From: Pseudomonadota bacterium | Lineage (GTDB): Bacteria; Myxococcota_A; UBA9160; UBA4427 | Direction: 5' to 3' | Assembly (NCBI GenBank): GCA_022361175.1 | Contig: JAKSBN010000445.1 | Location: forward strand, 33,056-97,055 | Length of the DNA: 64,000 nucleotides | In this document: positions 1 through 10,095 of the stretch, piece after piece | Layout: every line of letters starts with the position of its first letter | Numbering within the stretch: the stretch's first letter is position 1 | Translations under genes and position numbers: made by a program | The notes under the pieces: generated by a model | Database searches by the model: none | What the model saw: only the letters and a program-made list of their open reading frames with translations | What the model was told of the DNA's origin: nothing

Positions 1-1
1 C

Positions 2-541
2 CACTTCGTCCAGCTCTGCAACCAGATCGACGTCCCACTGCTCTTCCTGCAGAACCTCACCGGGTTCATCGTCGGCCGCGATTTCGAGCAGACGGGCATC
101 ATCAAGAAGGGCTCCCAGCTCCTGAACGCCGTGACGAACTCGACCGTGCCCCATCTGACGGTCGTCGTGGGCGCGTCCTACGGCGCGGGCACCTACGCCA
201 TGTCCGGGCGCGCCTTCAACAACCGCTTCACCTTCATTTGGCCCAGCGCCAAGATCGCCGTGATGGGCGGCAAACAGATCGCCGGCGTCATGTCCATCGT
301 TCGCCGGGCGCGTTCGGCTCGCAAGGGCGAGCCCTTCGACGAGGAAGCCGACGCCAAGCTCGTGGCCGCCGTGGAAGCCGCGCAGGAGAAGGGCTCCGTG
401 GCGCTGGAGGCCAGCGGGGCCATCAGCGACGACGGCATCCTCGATCCCCGCGACACCCGGACCGCATTGGGAATCTGCCTCTCGGTCGTGCGCAATCGGG
501 CGATCGAGGGTGCCGAGGGCTACGGGGTGTTCCGGCTGTGA
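2..541 (+). CDS. acyl-CoA carboxylase carboxyltransferase (beta) subunit, 5'-truncated by window edge
   Basis: Frame open from base 2 (HFVQLCNQIDVPLLFLQNLTGFIVGRDFEQTGIIKKG...VVVGASYGAGTYAMSGRAFNNRFTFIWPSAKIAVMGG), typical of MCC/GCC-type carboxyltransferase. Confidence 0.93.
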   Translation, partial: HFVQLCNQIDVPLLFLQNLTGFIVGRDFEQTGIIKKGSQLLNAVTNSTVPHLTVVVGASYGAGTYAMSGRAFNNRFTFIWPSAKIAVMGGKQIAGVMSIVRRARSARKGEPFDEEADAKLVAAVEAAQEKGSVALEASGAISDDGILDPRDTRTALGICLSVVRNRAIEGAEGYGVFRL

Positions 542-2472
542 GCTTCCAGACACTGCTCGTCGCCAACCGCGGAGAAATCGCCGCCCGGGTCATCCGGAGC
601 GCCCACGACATGGGCATCCGCTGCGTCGCGGTCTACGTGGCGTCCGACGCCGACGCGCCCTTCGTGCACGCGGCGGACGAGGCGGTGCGGCTCGAGAGTT
701 CGTACTTGGATGCGGCGGCCGTCCTGGAAGCGGCCAAGGCGACCGGCGCAGGCGCGGTCCACCCGGGTTATGGCTTCCTGTCGGAGAACGCGGAGTTCGC
801 GGCTCGGGTGCTCGCCGCCGACATGGCCTGGGTGGGGCCCTCGCCCGAGGCCATCGAGCAGATGGGCGACAAGATCGCCGCCAAGGCCCTGGCCGAGAAG
901 GCGAGCGTCCCCACCCTGCCGAGCGCCGAGGACCCGGCGGCGGCCGAGGGCATCGGCTATCCGCTGCTGGTGAAGGCCGCGGCGGGCGGCGGCGGCAAGG
1001 GCATGCGCATCGTCGCTTCTGCCGACGAGCTCGAGGAGGCGGTGGCCGCGGCGAAGCGCGAGGCGCTGGGCGGCTTCGGCGACGAGCGCGTGTTCCTGGA
1101 GCGCTACGTGGCGCGGGCGCGGCACATCGAGATCCAGGTCCTGGGCGATGCCCACGGCCAGGTGGTGCACCTGGGCGAACGCGAGTGCTCGATCCAGCGC
1201 CGGCACCAGAAGATCGTCGAAGAATCGCCCTCGCCCCGAGTCGATGCCGACCTGCGCGCGGCGCTGGGCGACGCCGCCCTGCGACTCGCGCGCGAACTCG
1301 ACTATCAATCGGCCGGGACCGTCGAGTTCCTGCTGGACGACGACTCGGGCGAGTTCTTCTTTCTCGAGGTGAACACGCGCCTGCAGGTGGAGCACCCCGT
1401 CACGGAGCGGGTGACCGGCATCGACCTGGTGCGCGAGCAGCTCCGGATCGCCGCAGGCGAGCCCTTGGGCTACGAGCAGGCGCAGATCGAGTTCCGCGGG
1501 GCGGCCGTCGAGGCCCGCCTCTACGCGGAGGACCCGGCCAACGACTTCCTGCCGGCCACGGGCGTGCTGGAGGCGTTCGCTCCGGCGGAGACGCCCGAGG
1601 TGCGCTGGGATTCGGGCGTGGCGGAAGGCTCGGTGATCGGGACCGACTTCGACCCGATGCTCGCCAAGGTGATCGCCCACGCCCCCACGCGGAGGGAAGC
1701 CGCCGGCCGACTCGCGCTGGCCCTGGCGCGCACGCACCTGGGCGGGGTCGTCACGAACCGCGACTTCCTGGTCCACGTGCTCCGCGCGCCCGAGTTCCTG
1801 GCGGGCGACACCACCACGGACTTCATCGAGCGGGTGGACCCAGCCCGCACGCTGATTCCGAGCGAAGAGGAGCGCACGCGCCTGGCGCGACTGGCCGCCC
1901 TGTGGGTGCAGGGCCGGAACCGCCGCGATGCCCCAGTGCTCGACCGGGTGCCGTCGGGTTGGCGCAACGCCCGCCTGCCGGACCAGAAGCTCGTGCTCGA
2001 CCACGGGGAGACGAGCGTGACGGTGCTCTACCGTTCGCTGCGCGACGGCCGCTTTCGCTTCTCCGACGGCGCAATCGCCCGCATCCACGCCTGGCGGGAA
2101 GATGGGCTCGATGCCGAGATCGGGGGGCGGCGCGTGGAGGCGCGCATCACCCGGGCCGGCGACCGCCTCTTCGTCCAGGGTCCGAACGGAGACCTCGCCT
2201 TCCGCGAACGCCCGCGCTTCACGCCGCCCGGCGGTGACGAAGTGGCCGGGGGCTTCGCGGCCCGCATGCCGGGCAAGGTGATCGACTTGCGCGTCGGCGT
2301 CGGCGATCGCGTCCGCGCCGGAGACATCCTGATCGTGCTGGAAGCCATGAAGATGGAGCATCCCATGCGCGCTCCGGAAGACGGCGTCGTCACGGAGGTC
2401 CGGGTCGAACAGGGAGAGCAGGTGGAGGCCGGGACGCTGCTGCTCGTCGTCGACCCCGCGCCGGGGGAATAG
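538..2472 (+). CDS. acyl-CoA carboxylase biotin carboxylase/biotin carboxyl carrier (alpha) subunit
   Basis: GTG start at 538 overlaps previous stop; LLVANRGEIAARVIRSA, GGGGKGMRIV, EVNTRLQVEHPVTE, C-terminal biotinyl motif VLEAMKMEHPM. The longer ORF from 238 is an upstream extension. Confidence 0.95.
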   Translation: MSFQTLLVANRGEIAARVIRSAHDMGIRCVAVYVASDADAPFVHAADEAVRLESSYLDAAAVLEAAKATGAGAVHPGYGFLSENAEFAARVLAADMAWVGPSPEAIEQMGDKIAAKALAEKASVPTLPSAEDPAAAEGIGYPLLVKAAAGGGGKGMRIVASADELEEAVAAAKREALGGFGDERVFLERYVARARHIEIQVLGDAHGQVVHLGERECSIQRRHQKIVEESPSPRVDADLRAALGDAALRLARELDYQSAGTVEFLLDDDSGEFFFLEVNTRLQVEHPVTERVTGIDLVREQLRIAAGEPLGYEQAQIEFRGAAVEARLYAEDPANDFLPATGVLEAFAPAETPEVRWDSGVAEGSVIGTDFDPMLAKVIAHAPTRREAAGRLALALARTHLGGVVTNRDFLVHVLRAPEFLAGDTTTDFIERVDPARTLIPSEEERTRLARLAALWVQGRNRRDAPVLDRVPSGWRNARLPDQKLVLDHGETSVTVLYRSLRDGRFRFSDGAIARIHAWREDGLDAEIGGRRVEARITRAGDRLFVQGPNGDLAFRERPRFTPPGGDEVAGGFAARMPGKVIDLRVGVGDRVRAGDILIVLEAMKMEHPMRAPEDGVVTEVRVEQGEQVEAGTLLLVVDPAPGE

Positions 2473-2480
2473 GAGGCACC

Positions 2481-4238
2481 ATGGCCGATCCGATTCGCAT
2501 TGCGAACTGCTCGGGCTTTTTCGGAGACCGCCTGTCGGCGGCCCGCGAGATGGTGGAGGGCGGCCCCATCGACGTGTTGACCGGCGACTGGCTCGCCGAA
2601 CTCACCATGCTGATTCTCGCCCGCACCCGCATGAAGCGGCCGAACGGCGGCTACGCGCGCACTTTCGTGACCCAGATGGAAGAGGTCATGGGGACCTGTC
2701 TGGACCGCGGCATCAAGGTGGTGAGCAACGCCGGGGGCCTCGACCCGGCCGCGTGTGCCGAAGCCCTGGCCGAGGTGGCCGGCAAGCTCGGCCTGCAGCC
2801 CAAGATCGCCTACGTACAGGGCGACGATCTGCTGCCGCGCATGAGCGAGCTGATCGCGGGCGACCAGCTCATTCACTTCGAGACGGGCGAGCCCATCAAG
2901 GACGCCTCCGCGTTTCTGACCGCGAACGCCTACTTCGGCTGCTGGGGCATCGTCGAAGCGCTCAACCAGGGCGCCGACATCGTCGTCACCGGGCGCACCA
3001 CCGACGCGGCCATCGTGTGCGGCCCGGCGGCCTGGCACCACGGCTGGATGCGCACCGACTGGGACGCGCTGGCGGGCGCCGTGGTGGCCGGGCACGTCAT
3101 CGAGTGCGGCACTCAGGCCACCGGCGGCAACTACTCCTTCTTCGACGAGGTCCCGGGGATGGAACGCGTGGGCTTTCCCTGGGCCGAAGTTGCGGCCGAC
3201 GGATCGTCCGTGATCGGCAAGCACGAAGGAACGGGTGGAGAGGTCTCGATCGGCACGGTGACGTCGCAGCTTCTGTACGAGATCGGGGGCCCGCAGTACC
3301 TCGGTCCCGACGTGACCGCCCGCTTCGACACGATCCGCCTCGAGCAATCGGGGCCGGATCAGGTGCGCATCCACGGCGTGAAGGGAGAGCCGCCGCCGAC
3401 CACGCTGAAGGTCTGCATCAACCGCCCCGGCGGTTTCCGCAACGACATCAATGTGTGTCTCACCGGGCTCGACATCGAGGCCAAGGCCCAGTTGGTGGAG
3501 GCGGCCTTCTGGGAGGCGTGTCCCTACGGCCCCGAAGACTTCGCCCACGTGTCGACGCGCCTCGTTCGCACCGACAAGACCGACCCGGAAGCCAACGAGC
3601 AGGCCGTCTCCATCCTGCGGATCAGCGTCAAGGACCCCGACGAGAAGAAGGTGGGCCGGGCCTTCTCCAACGCCATGATCGAGCTGGCCCTGGCCAGCAT
3701 CCCGGGCTTCTTCGGCGTCGGTGGCGGCCCCGGACCCGGCCGGCCCTTCGGCGTGTACGAGCCGGCCTGCGTGCCGGCCGAGGTCGTGCCGCAGGAGGTC
3801 GTCGTGTTGGGCGGCGGGGCCCGGGAGGTCTCCTCCGTCGTCCCGTGCCCGGACGTCCGCGTGCAGCCGACCCCGGGACCCACGGTGGCGGTGCCGGAGG
3901 GACCGACGACACGCGCTCCGCTGGGCGCCATCTACGGCGCGCGGTCGGGCGACAAGGGCGGCAACGCCAACGTGGGCATCTTCGCTCGGACCAATGACGC
4001 CTGGGCGTGGCTCGACGATTTTCTCACGACCGAGAAGCTGAAAGAGCTCCTGCCCGAGGCCGCAGCACTGCGCGTCGACCGGTATCCGCTGCCCGCCATC
4101 CGCTCGCTCAACTTCGTCGTCCACGGCCTACTCCAGGAGGGCGTCGCGGCGTCGACACGCCAGGACCCCCAGGCCAAGGGACTCGGCGAATGGCTGCGGG
4201 CCCGCCTGGTCGATCTGCCGGAGTCGCTGCTGCCGTGA
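2481..4238 (+). CDS. AtuA-like acyclic terpene utilisation family protein (DUF1446 plus C-terminal AtuA-like domain)
   Basis: IRIANCSGFFGDRLSAAREMVEGGPIDVLTGDWLAELTM; C-terminal YGARSGDKGGNANVGIFAR. Confidence 0.85.
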   Translation: MADPIRIANCSGFFGDRLSAAREMVEGGPIDVLTGDWLAELTMLILARTRMKRPNGGYARTFVTQMEEVMGTCLDRGIKVVSNAGGLDPAACAEALAEVAGKLGLQPKIAYVQGDDLLPRMSELIAGDQLIHFETGEPIKDASAFLTANAYFGCWGIVEALNQGADIVVTGRTTDAAIVCGPAAWHHGWMRTDWDALAGAVVAGHVIECGTQATGGNYSFFDEVPGMERVGFPWAEVAADGSSVIGKHEGTGGEVSIGTVTSQLLYEIGGPQYLGPDVTARFDTIRLEQSGPDQVRIHGVKGEPPPTTLKVCINRPGGFRNDINVCLTGLDIEAKAQLVEAAFWEACPYGPEDFAHVSTRLVRTDKTDPEANEQAVSILRISVKDPDEKKVGRAFSNAMIELALASIPGFFGVGGGPGPGRPFGVYEPACVPAEVVPQEVVVLGGGAREVSSVVPCPDVRVQPTPGPTVAVPEGPTTRAPLGAIYGARSGDKGGNANVGIFARTNDAWAWLDDFLTTEKLKELLPEAAALRVDRYPLPAIRSLNFVVHGLLQEGVAASTRQDPQAKGLGEWLRARLVDLPESLLP

Positions 4239-4891
4239 CGTCCCCCGCCAAGACCCGAAGCGACCGGATCCGCTTTCCGGGCGTGCGCGCCCCGAAGCCG
4301 CTGCTGTCTCCCGAGGCCGAGCGTCAGCTGAGCGCGCGGCAGCTCGAGCTCCTCGACGAGCTCGAAGAGCGGCTGATCGACGCCGGCTTGGCGGACCTCA
4401 CCATGGCGGAGATCGCCGCCCACATGAGCTGCTCGCTCCGCACGCTCTACGGCATCGCCCCCAGCAAGGACGAGCTGCTGCTGACGGTCGTCGACCGCCG
4501 CCTGCGCCGCATCGGCCGCAGCGCCATCGAGGCCCTCGACCCCACGCGAACGCCCATCGACTCGCTGCGCACCTATCTCCAGGCGGCCAACGAGGCCGTC
4601 CAGCCGGAGTCGGTGGCCATGTCGTCGGACCTGGCCCAGGTCGCCGGCGCCCAGCGGCTGCTCTCCGCGCACGAGAACTACCTGATCGCCGTCGCCCAGA
4701 GCTTGCTGGAGCGGGCCATCGCCGAGGGCCAGATCGCGCCCGTCGACACGGCCTCCGTGGCCCACGTGCTCGGAAGCCTCGGCCGCGAGTTCGCACGGCC
4801 CGAAGTGGCCGAGCTCGCCCAGGCGTCGCCCAAGGAAACCGCCGACGCCGTCTCAGAGCTGATCCTCCAGGGACTCCTGACCAAGCGCTAG
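4235..4891 (+). CDS. TetR-family transcriptional regulator
   Basis: GTG start overlaps AtuA-like stop; LTMAEIAAHMSCSLRTLYGIAPSKDELLLTVVDRR HTH. Confidence 0.8.
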   Translation: MTSPAKTRSDRIRFPGVRAPKPLLSPEAERQLSARQLELLDELEERLIDAGLADLTMAEIAAHMSCSLRTLYGIAPSKDELLLTVVDRRLRRIGRSAIEALDPTRTPIDSLRTYLQAANEAVQPESVAMSSDLAQVAGAQRLLSAHENYLIAVAQSLLERAIAEGQIAPVDTASVAHVLGSLGREFARPEVAELAQASPKETADAVSELILQGLLTKR

Positions 4892-4923
4892 GTGCGTCGC
4901 AACGGAGAACTCGAGGTCCGTAC

Positions 4924-4943
4924 GCCGGCGCCTGGTCGCCGGC
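4924..4943. terminator. possible bidirectional terminator hairpin between convergent tetR and prfC
   Basis: GCCGGCG-CCTGGT-CGCCGGC inverted repeat in the 99-bp convergent gap; no clear T-tract. Confidence 0.4.
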
Positions 4944-4990
4944 GCCTCCAGTAGCGGGCGGATGGTAGTCGACGACGGAGCTCGCCGCGT

Positions 4991-6607
4991 TCACGAGGCT
5001 TCGAAGAGGGCCGGATCGGCCGTGTCGGCCAGGTCCAGCTCGGGGTGCCTTTCGATCAGGCGGTCCAGGTACCAGCCGCCCTTGGCGAGGATCACCGGCC
5101 GGCCCTCTCGGTCTTCCACCAGGCGGGTGTTCTCGGAGTAGCGAAAGAGCTCGCGATCGAATTCGCCTTGGGGCCAACGGGCGAGTTCGAAGGGCAGCGG
5201 GCTGAGATTCAGCTCGACCCCGTACTCGGTGCGCAGACGATGGGCCAGCACTTCGAACTGCAGCGGACCCATGGCGCCTACGATGGGGGCCGCCGTGCCG
5301 GAGCCGGGCTCCGAGAAGAGCTGGATCACGCCTTCCTGGGCGAGCTGGTCGAGACCCTTGTGGAGGGCTTTGCGGCGCAACACCTCCGCCACCTCGACCC
5401 GCGCGAAACGCTCGGGCGCGAAGCTCGGGATGCCGGCGTAGGTGAAGCCGCCCTCGTCCGACAAGGTGTCGCCGATGCGGAAGAGACCGGGGTCGAAGAG
5501 ACCGACGACGTCGCCCGGATAGGCTTCTTCCACTTCCTGACGGTCCTTGCCGACGAGCAGCGTGGAATTCGCCAGGCGGACTTTCTTCCCGGTGCGTGCA
5601 TGGAGCGTGTGTTCGCCCTTGGCGAAGCGGCCGGAGCAGACGCGCACGAAGGCGACGCGGTCCCGGTGGTCCGGGTCCATGTTCGCCTGGATCTTGAAGA
5701 CGAAGCCGGAGAACGGGCGGCCGACCGGGTCCACCGCCCCCGTGTCCGCCACCCGCGCCGCGGGCGCCGGCCCCAGCTCCAAGAAGGTCTCGAGAAACGG
5801 CTCGATGCCGAAGTTCGTGAGCGCGCTGCCGAAGAACATCGGCGTCTGGCGGCCCTCGCGAACCGCCTCGGCGTCGAACTCGGCCCCCGCGCCCTCCAAG
5901 AGCTCGACGGCCTCACCCACCTCGTCCGCGCGGTCGCCGAGGGCGGCGCGCACCGCTTCGCTCCCGGCCTCGCCGAGAATCGCGCGCTGCTCCACCACGC
6001 GGGTGCCGTGATGCCCGCCCTCGAAGAGGAGGAGGCGTTTCCCCAGCCGATCGTAGACGCCGCGGAAGTCCGCCCCCGCACCCACGGGCCAGTTGACGGG
6101 CACGCCGTCGATGCCGAGCACGCCTTCCAGCTCGCTCATCAGGTCCAGCGGATCGCGCCCCTGCCGATCGAGCTTGTTGACGAACGTGAAGATGGGAATG
6201 CGGCGCAGGCGGCAGACCTCGAAGAGCTTGCGGGTCTGGGCTTCGACGCCCTTGGCGGCGTCGATCAGCATGACGGCGCTGTCGGCGGCCATCAGGGCGC
6301 GGAAGGTGTCCTCGCTGAAGTCGCGGTGGCCCGGCGTGTCGAGGATGTTCACGCGGAAGTCGCGGTAGTCGAAGTGGAGGACCGAGCTGGAAACCGAGAT
6401 GCCGCGCTGCTTCTCCAACTCGAGCCAGTCGCTGGTGGCGTGGCGCGCCGCCTTCTGGGCGCGCACGGCGCCGGCCTCGCGCAGCGCGCCGCCGAAGAGC
6501 AGCAGCTTTTCGGTGAGGGTCGTCTTGCCGGCGTCCGGGTGCGAGATGATGGCGAAGGTGCGGCGCCGGTCCACTTCCCGGCGGAGCGCCCGCTCGAAAG
6601 CGTCCAC
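4991..6607 (-). CDS. prfC: peptide chain release factor 3
   Basis: RRTFAIISHPDAGKTTLTEKLLLFGGALREAGAVRA, DTPGHRDFSEDTFRAL, FVNKLDR, full-length 538 aa. Confidence 0.96.
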   Translation of the reverse strand: MDAFERALRREVDRRRTFAIISHPDAGKTTLTEKLLLFGGALREAGAVRAQKAARHATSDWLELEKQRGISVSSSVLHFDYRDFRVNILDTPGHRDFSEDTFRALMAADSAVMLIDAAKGVEAQTRKLFEVCRLRRIPIFTFVNKLDRQGRDPLDLMSELEGVLGIDGVPVNWPVGAGADFRGVYDRLGKRLLLFEGGHHGTRVVEQRAILGEAGSEAVRAALGDRADEVGEAVELLEGAGAEFDAEAVREGRQTPMFFGSALTNFGIEPFLETFLELGPAPAARVADTGAVDPVGRPFSGFVFKIQANMDPDHRDRVAFVRVCSGRFAKGEHTLHARTGKKVRLANSTLLVGKDRQEVEEAYPGDVVGLFDPGLFRIGDTLSDEGGFTYAGIPSFAPERFARVEVAEVLRRKALHKGLDQLAQEGVIQLFSEPGSGTAAPIVGAMGPLQFEVLAHRLRTEYGVELNLSPLPFELARWPQGEFDRELFRYSENTRLVEDREGRPVILAKGGWYLDRLIERHPELDLADTADPALFEAS

Positions 6608-6735
6608 AGCGAATTCCTCGGTTCTCTCTGTCGGGGGCGGCGGTGGGATACCGCAGCTCGGAGCGTTCGCCCAGGGCCCCGGACATCCCCGCGGGCCAGA
6701 GCCTCTTCGGTCGGATGGAGGCGTATCCTGAGGCC

Positions 6736-7725
6736 ATGGCTCTCGATCTCGTCACCGGCGCCACCGGGCTCGTGGGCGGCAACCTGGTCCGCGCGCTGGC
6801 GCGGCGCGGCCGGCAGGTGCGCGTCCTGACGCGTCGCCCCGCCGACCTCGGCCAACCGGATGTCGAGGTGGTGCCCGGCGACCTGGCCGATCCGGCGTCG
6901 CTCGTGGCCGCCTGTACGGGGGTCGATCGGGTCTTCCACTGCGCGGCTCGCGTCTCCCTGTGGCCCCCCGATGCCGACGCCATCTGGCGAGACAACGTGC
7001 TGGGGACGGAGCATCTCCTGCGCGCCGCGCGGGCGGGCGGGGTGCGCCGGTTCGTCCACTGCTCGACGGTGGATGCGCTGGGGCTGCCCGAGGGCGCGGC
7101 GCCGGCCGACGAGACGACCCCCTGGAACTGGGATCGACTCGGACTCGACAACCCCTACGCCCGCAGCAAACGGGCCGCCCAGGAGCGCGTGTTGGAGGCC
7201 GCGCAGCACCACCTCGATGCGGTCGTCGTCAACCCCACCTACATGTTCGGGCCCCACGATCGCAAGCCCTCGAGCGGCCGCATGATCCTCGAGGTGGCGG
7301 CCGGGCGCGCCGTGGCCGCTCCCGCCGGCGGCAACAACTTCGTGGACGTGCGGGACGTGGCGGAGGGCCTGGTGGCGGCGGCCGAACGCGGGCGACGCGG
7401 AGAAGCCTACGTTCTCGGGCACCTCAATTGGACCTACCGGCAGGCCTTCACCGCCATCGCCCGGGCCGTCGGCCGCCCGCCGCCCCGCTTCACCCTACCG
7501 CGCGGCGTGGCCCGGGTCGGTGGCATCGCGGGCGACGTCTGGGGCCGACTGCGCGGCCGCGAGCCGGCCGTCCACAGCATCACCGCGCGGCTGGGCAGCG
7601 TCGGGCACTACTACTCGTGGGCCAAGGCGGAGCGCGAGCTCGGCTTCCAACCGGGCCCGGTGGAGACGGCCATCGCAGACGCGGTCCACTGGTTTCGCGA
7701 AGCGGGAATGCTCCCGCGCGCCTAG
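6736..7725 (+). CDS. NAD-dependent epimerase/dehydratase (extended SDR)
   Basis: [34 protein letters not shown] active site; ORF track start 6643 is an extension. Confidence 0.85.
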   Translation: MALDLVTGATGLVGGNLVRALARRGRQVRVLTRRPADLGQPDVEVVPGDLADPASLVAACTGVDRVFHCAARVSLWPPDADAIWRDNVLGTEHLLRAARAGGVRRFVHCSTVDALGLPEGAAPADETTPWNWDRLGLDNPYARSKRAAQERVLEAAQHHLDAVVVNPTYMFGPHDRKPSSGRMILEVAAGRAVAAPAGGNNFVDVRDVAEGLVAAAERGRRGEAYVLGHLNWTYRQAFTAIARAVGRPPPRFTLPRGVARVGGIAGDVWGRLRGREPAVHSITARLGSVGHYYSWAKAERELGFQPGPVETAIADAVHWFREAGMLPRA

Positions 7726-8897
7726 AAGCGGGCGCGGATCCACTCGGCGGTGAGCTCCATGGCCTCGCGCCGGTGGCCCTCCAGGTAGTGCGGCGCGCCC
7801 CGCAGCTCGTGATACGCCACGTCCGCGGCCCCCGCCGAGTCGCGGATCTCGCGCGCCTGCCGCAGGCGGATCTCCGTGTCCGCGGTCGGGTGCAGGAGCA
7901 GCGTCGGAACCTTCACGTGGGGCATCGTGTCCGCCAGTCGCGCCGACGACGACAGGCCCGACCAGGTGGAGAGCCAGCCGCGGGCCGTCATCACGCGGGC
8001 CAACCCACCCCGTCCGTAGTTGGCGTCCAGCGGGTCGGGAAACGCGAACAACGACCCCAGCGGCCGATCGTCGGGGTCGATCTCCAGGTCCAGGTAGGCC
8101 GGATCGGCCAACGTGCGGTAGATGGTCAGGTACTCGGCGTGGACCGCGCGGGCGCGCCAGTGTCGCCAAGCGCCGGGCTGCTCCTCCCGGTCCTGGCGCT
8201 TGGCTTCTTTGCGCGCGTGGCTCGCCGCCTCCAAGGTTGCACGCGCACGGGCGTCGATGCGCGCCACGCGCGCCCGCTGCGCCTGCCGGTAGCGGGCGAG
8301 CCAGTCGCGGTCGTAGTGACAAGCCTGGGGCCAGGGGCGCCAGCCGTTGTCGGGATCGTACATGTCCAGTTCGGGCACGACGGAGTGCGGGTCGCGCTCG
8401 TCGGCGACCGACGGGTCGATCACCTGCTCCATGAAGACGCCTTCGCCCGGGTGCGCGGCGCAGCCGATGAAGCCGTCGCCGCAGCCGCTCTCGCGTTGGG
8501 TCAGCGCCATCAGCGAGCCACCGCCGGAGTTCCCGAAGAGAACGACCGTCTCGGCGCCCCGGCGGCGCATCTCCGCCACCGCCGTCTGGACGTCGACCGC
8601 ACAGGCTTCGTGGAGGCAGTCGATGTCGTTGTTGAGGTAGCGGGTGGAGAAGCCGAGCACGGCGAAGCCCGCCGCCGCCAGCAGGGGGCACGCGTAGTGG
8701 ACCGAGAAGTCGCCGCGCGGGTGGGTCAGGACCACCGCGGTGCGAAAGGTCTCGCCGACGGGCGGCGTCCACAGGATGCCGCGCACGAGACCGCCGTCCG
8801 GAGAGACGAGACGGAGCGCCTCCCGACGCACGACGACGCCCGGATCGTCTTCGGGAAGCGGCCAGTAGCCCAGGCCGAAGGGGCGCTCTTCGCCCAT
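7722..8897 (-). CDS. alpha/beta hydrolase superfamily protein
   Basis: ATG at 8897 ([18 protein letters not shown]...); [38 protein letters not shown] nucleophile elbow; late [12 protein letters not shown]...HYLEGHR. Confidence 0.75.
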   Translation of the reverse strand: MGEERPFGLGYWPLPEDDPGVVVRREALRLVSPDGGLVRGILWTPPVGETFRTAVVLTHPRGDFSVHYACPLLAAAGFAVLGFSTRYLNNDIDCLHEACAVDVQTAVAEMRRRGAETVVLFGNSGGGSLMALTQRESGCGDGFIGCAAHPGEGVFMEQVIDPSVADERDPHSVVPELDMYDPDNGWRPWPQACHYDRDWLARYRQAQRARVARIDARARATLEAASHARKEAKRQDREEQPGAWRHWRARAVHAEYLTIYRTLADPAYLDLEIDPDDRPLGSLFAFPDPLDANYGRGGLARVMTARGWLSTWSGLSSSARLADTMPHVKVPTLLLHPTADTEIRLRQAREIRDSAGAADVAYHELRGAPHYLEGHRREAMELTAEWIRARF

Positions 8898-8970
8898 CGC
8901 GTGCGGCACCTTCCCCTCCTCGCAGTGCCGCCGCACCGCGGCCCTGCGCCCCCGACGAGCCGGGCCCCGC

Positions 8971-9534
8971 TCAGCCGAAGATCCGCGCGAGCTCCTCCAG
9001 AACCTCGGCCTCCTCGGCACAGATCGATCCGATGCCCAGGAAGCCCCCCGCGGCCTTGGCGACCTCGCGGGCGCGGCCCAGGATCTCGTCGCGGAGCGCG
9101 TTTCGCTGGGTAGCGTCCAGCGTCCCCACCAGGGCACCGATGTAGCCCTTCCAGGCGTCGAACATCGCGGGGGCGGGGCGCGTCGCGAGCCAGTGGTCGA
9201 GCATCGCGCGGCTCACGTCGCCGCTCTCGATCCCGGACGCCTCGGCGGCGCGCAGGATGGCGGCGCGCTCGGACTCGTCCACGTCGCCGTCCGCCCAGGC
9301 CACGGCGACCATCGGGAAGAGAGACAGGGCCGCCAGCGTGTCGGCTTCGACGCCGTGCGACAGCAAGCTCTCCAGGACGGCCTCGTCGCGGATGCCGGAG
9401 GCACGGGACAGCTGCCCCTGCTTCTCAGAGCCCTCCCGCTCGCCGCGCAGCTTCGCCAGGAGCTCGTGCTCCTGCTTGGCGAAAAACGACTCCTCCAGCG
9501 CCTTGCGCCGATCGCCCAGAAATTCGTCGCTCAT
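8971..9534 (-). CDS. TerB-like family protein
   Basis: 188-codon ORF from [26 protein letters not shown]; helical [27 protein letters not shown] typical of TerB-like domains. Confidence 0.6.
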   Translation of the reverse strand: MSDEFLGDRRKALEESFFAKQEHELLAKLRGEREGSEKQGQLSRASGIRDEAVLESLLSHGVEADTLAALSLFPMVAVAWADGDVDESERAAILRAAEASGIESGDVSRAMLDHWLATRPAPAMFDAWKGYIGALVGTLDATQRNALRDEILGRAREVAKAAGGFLGIGSICAEEAEVLEELARIFG

Positions 9535-9616
9535 GATCCTCTGTCCCTTTGCCGCGAGTAACGGCGGCGAAACGTAGCGCCTCGTCGGGCGCCCTGCTCG
9601 GGCGTTCGGGCGAACG

Positions 9617-10024
9617 TCATTCGGGGCGTCCACCGGACGTGGACCCGTCCTCGGGCTTCGTCTCAGGCGGCCGGAAGGCGCAGCGGTCCCGCGAGAGCGG
9701 CTTCTGCAATTCCGCCCCGACGCGCCACGGCGACGGAGGACGCGCACCGCTCGGGTCGATGCAGCGCACGCGAAGCTCGTTCAGCAGACTCGAGACGTCC
9801 TCTCGCCGGCAGGCATCGGCCCGGACGCGCGGGTGGTGAGCGTGGGCGCGCCAGGCCCGGATCTCGCGGTCGTAGCGCTCCACCTCGATCCAACCGGTTT
9901 CGCACTCGCCTCCCGGATACAGTACCCAGGCGACGGCCGGAGCGCGCTCCGGCGCCACCACGGACGACGAAGCTCCGCAAGCCAGGAGAACCCCTGAGAC
10001 CGTGGTCCACGCGACGCGCCGCAT
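9617..10024 (-). CDS. hypothetical small lipoprotein
   Basis: N-terminal MRRVAWTTVSGVLLACGASSS lipobox (LLAC). Confidence 0.5.
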   Translation of the reverse strand: MRRVAWTTVSGVLLACGASSSVVAPERAPAVAWVLYPGGECETGWIEVERYDREIRAWRAHAHHPRVRADACRREDVSSLLNELRVRCIDPSGARPPSPWRVGAELQKPLSRDRCAFRPPETKPEDGSTSGGRPE

Positions 10025-10095
10025 CTCGCCAGAATAGCGACGGAACCGGCGCGTCCGTGCTCGCCCCCTGGCCCGATCCCGTGTAGGTTGGCAGG

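Noticed and set aside
238-537. N-terminal extension of the biotin carboxylase ORF
   Set aside because: Overlaps the conserved carboxyltransferase end in another frame; the conserved N-terminus begins at the GTG at 538
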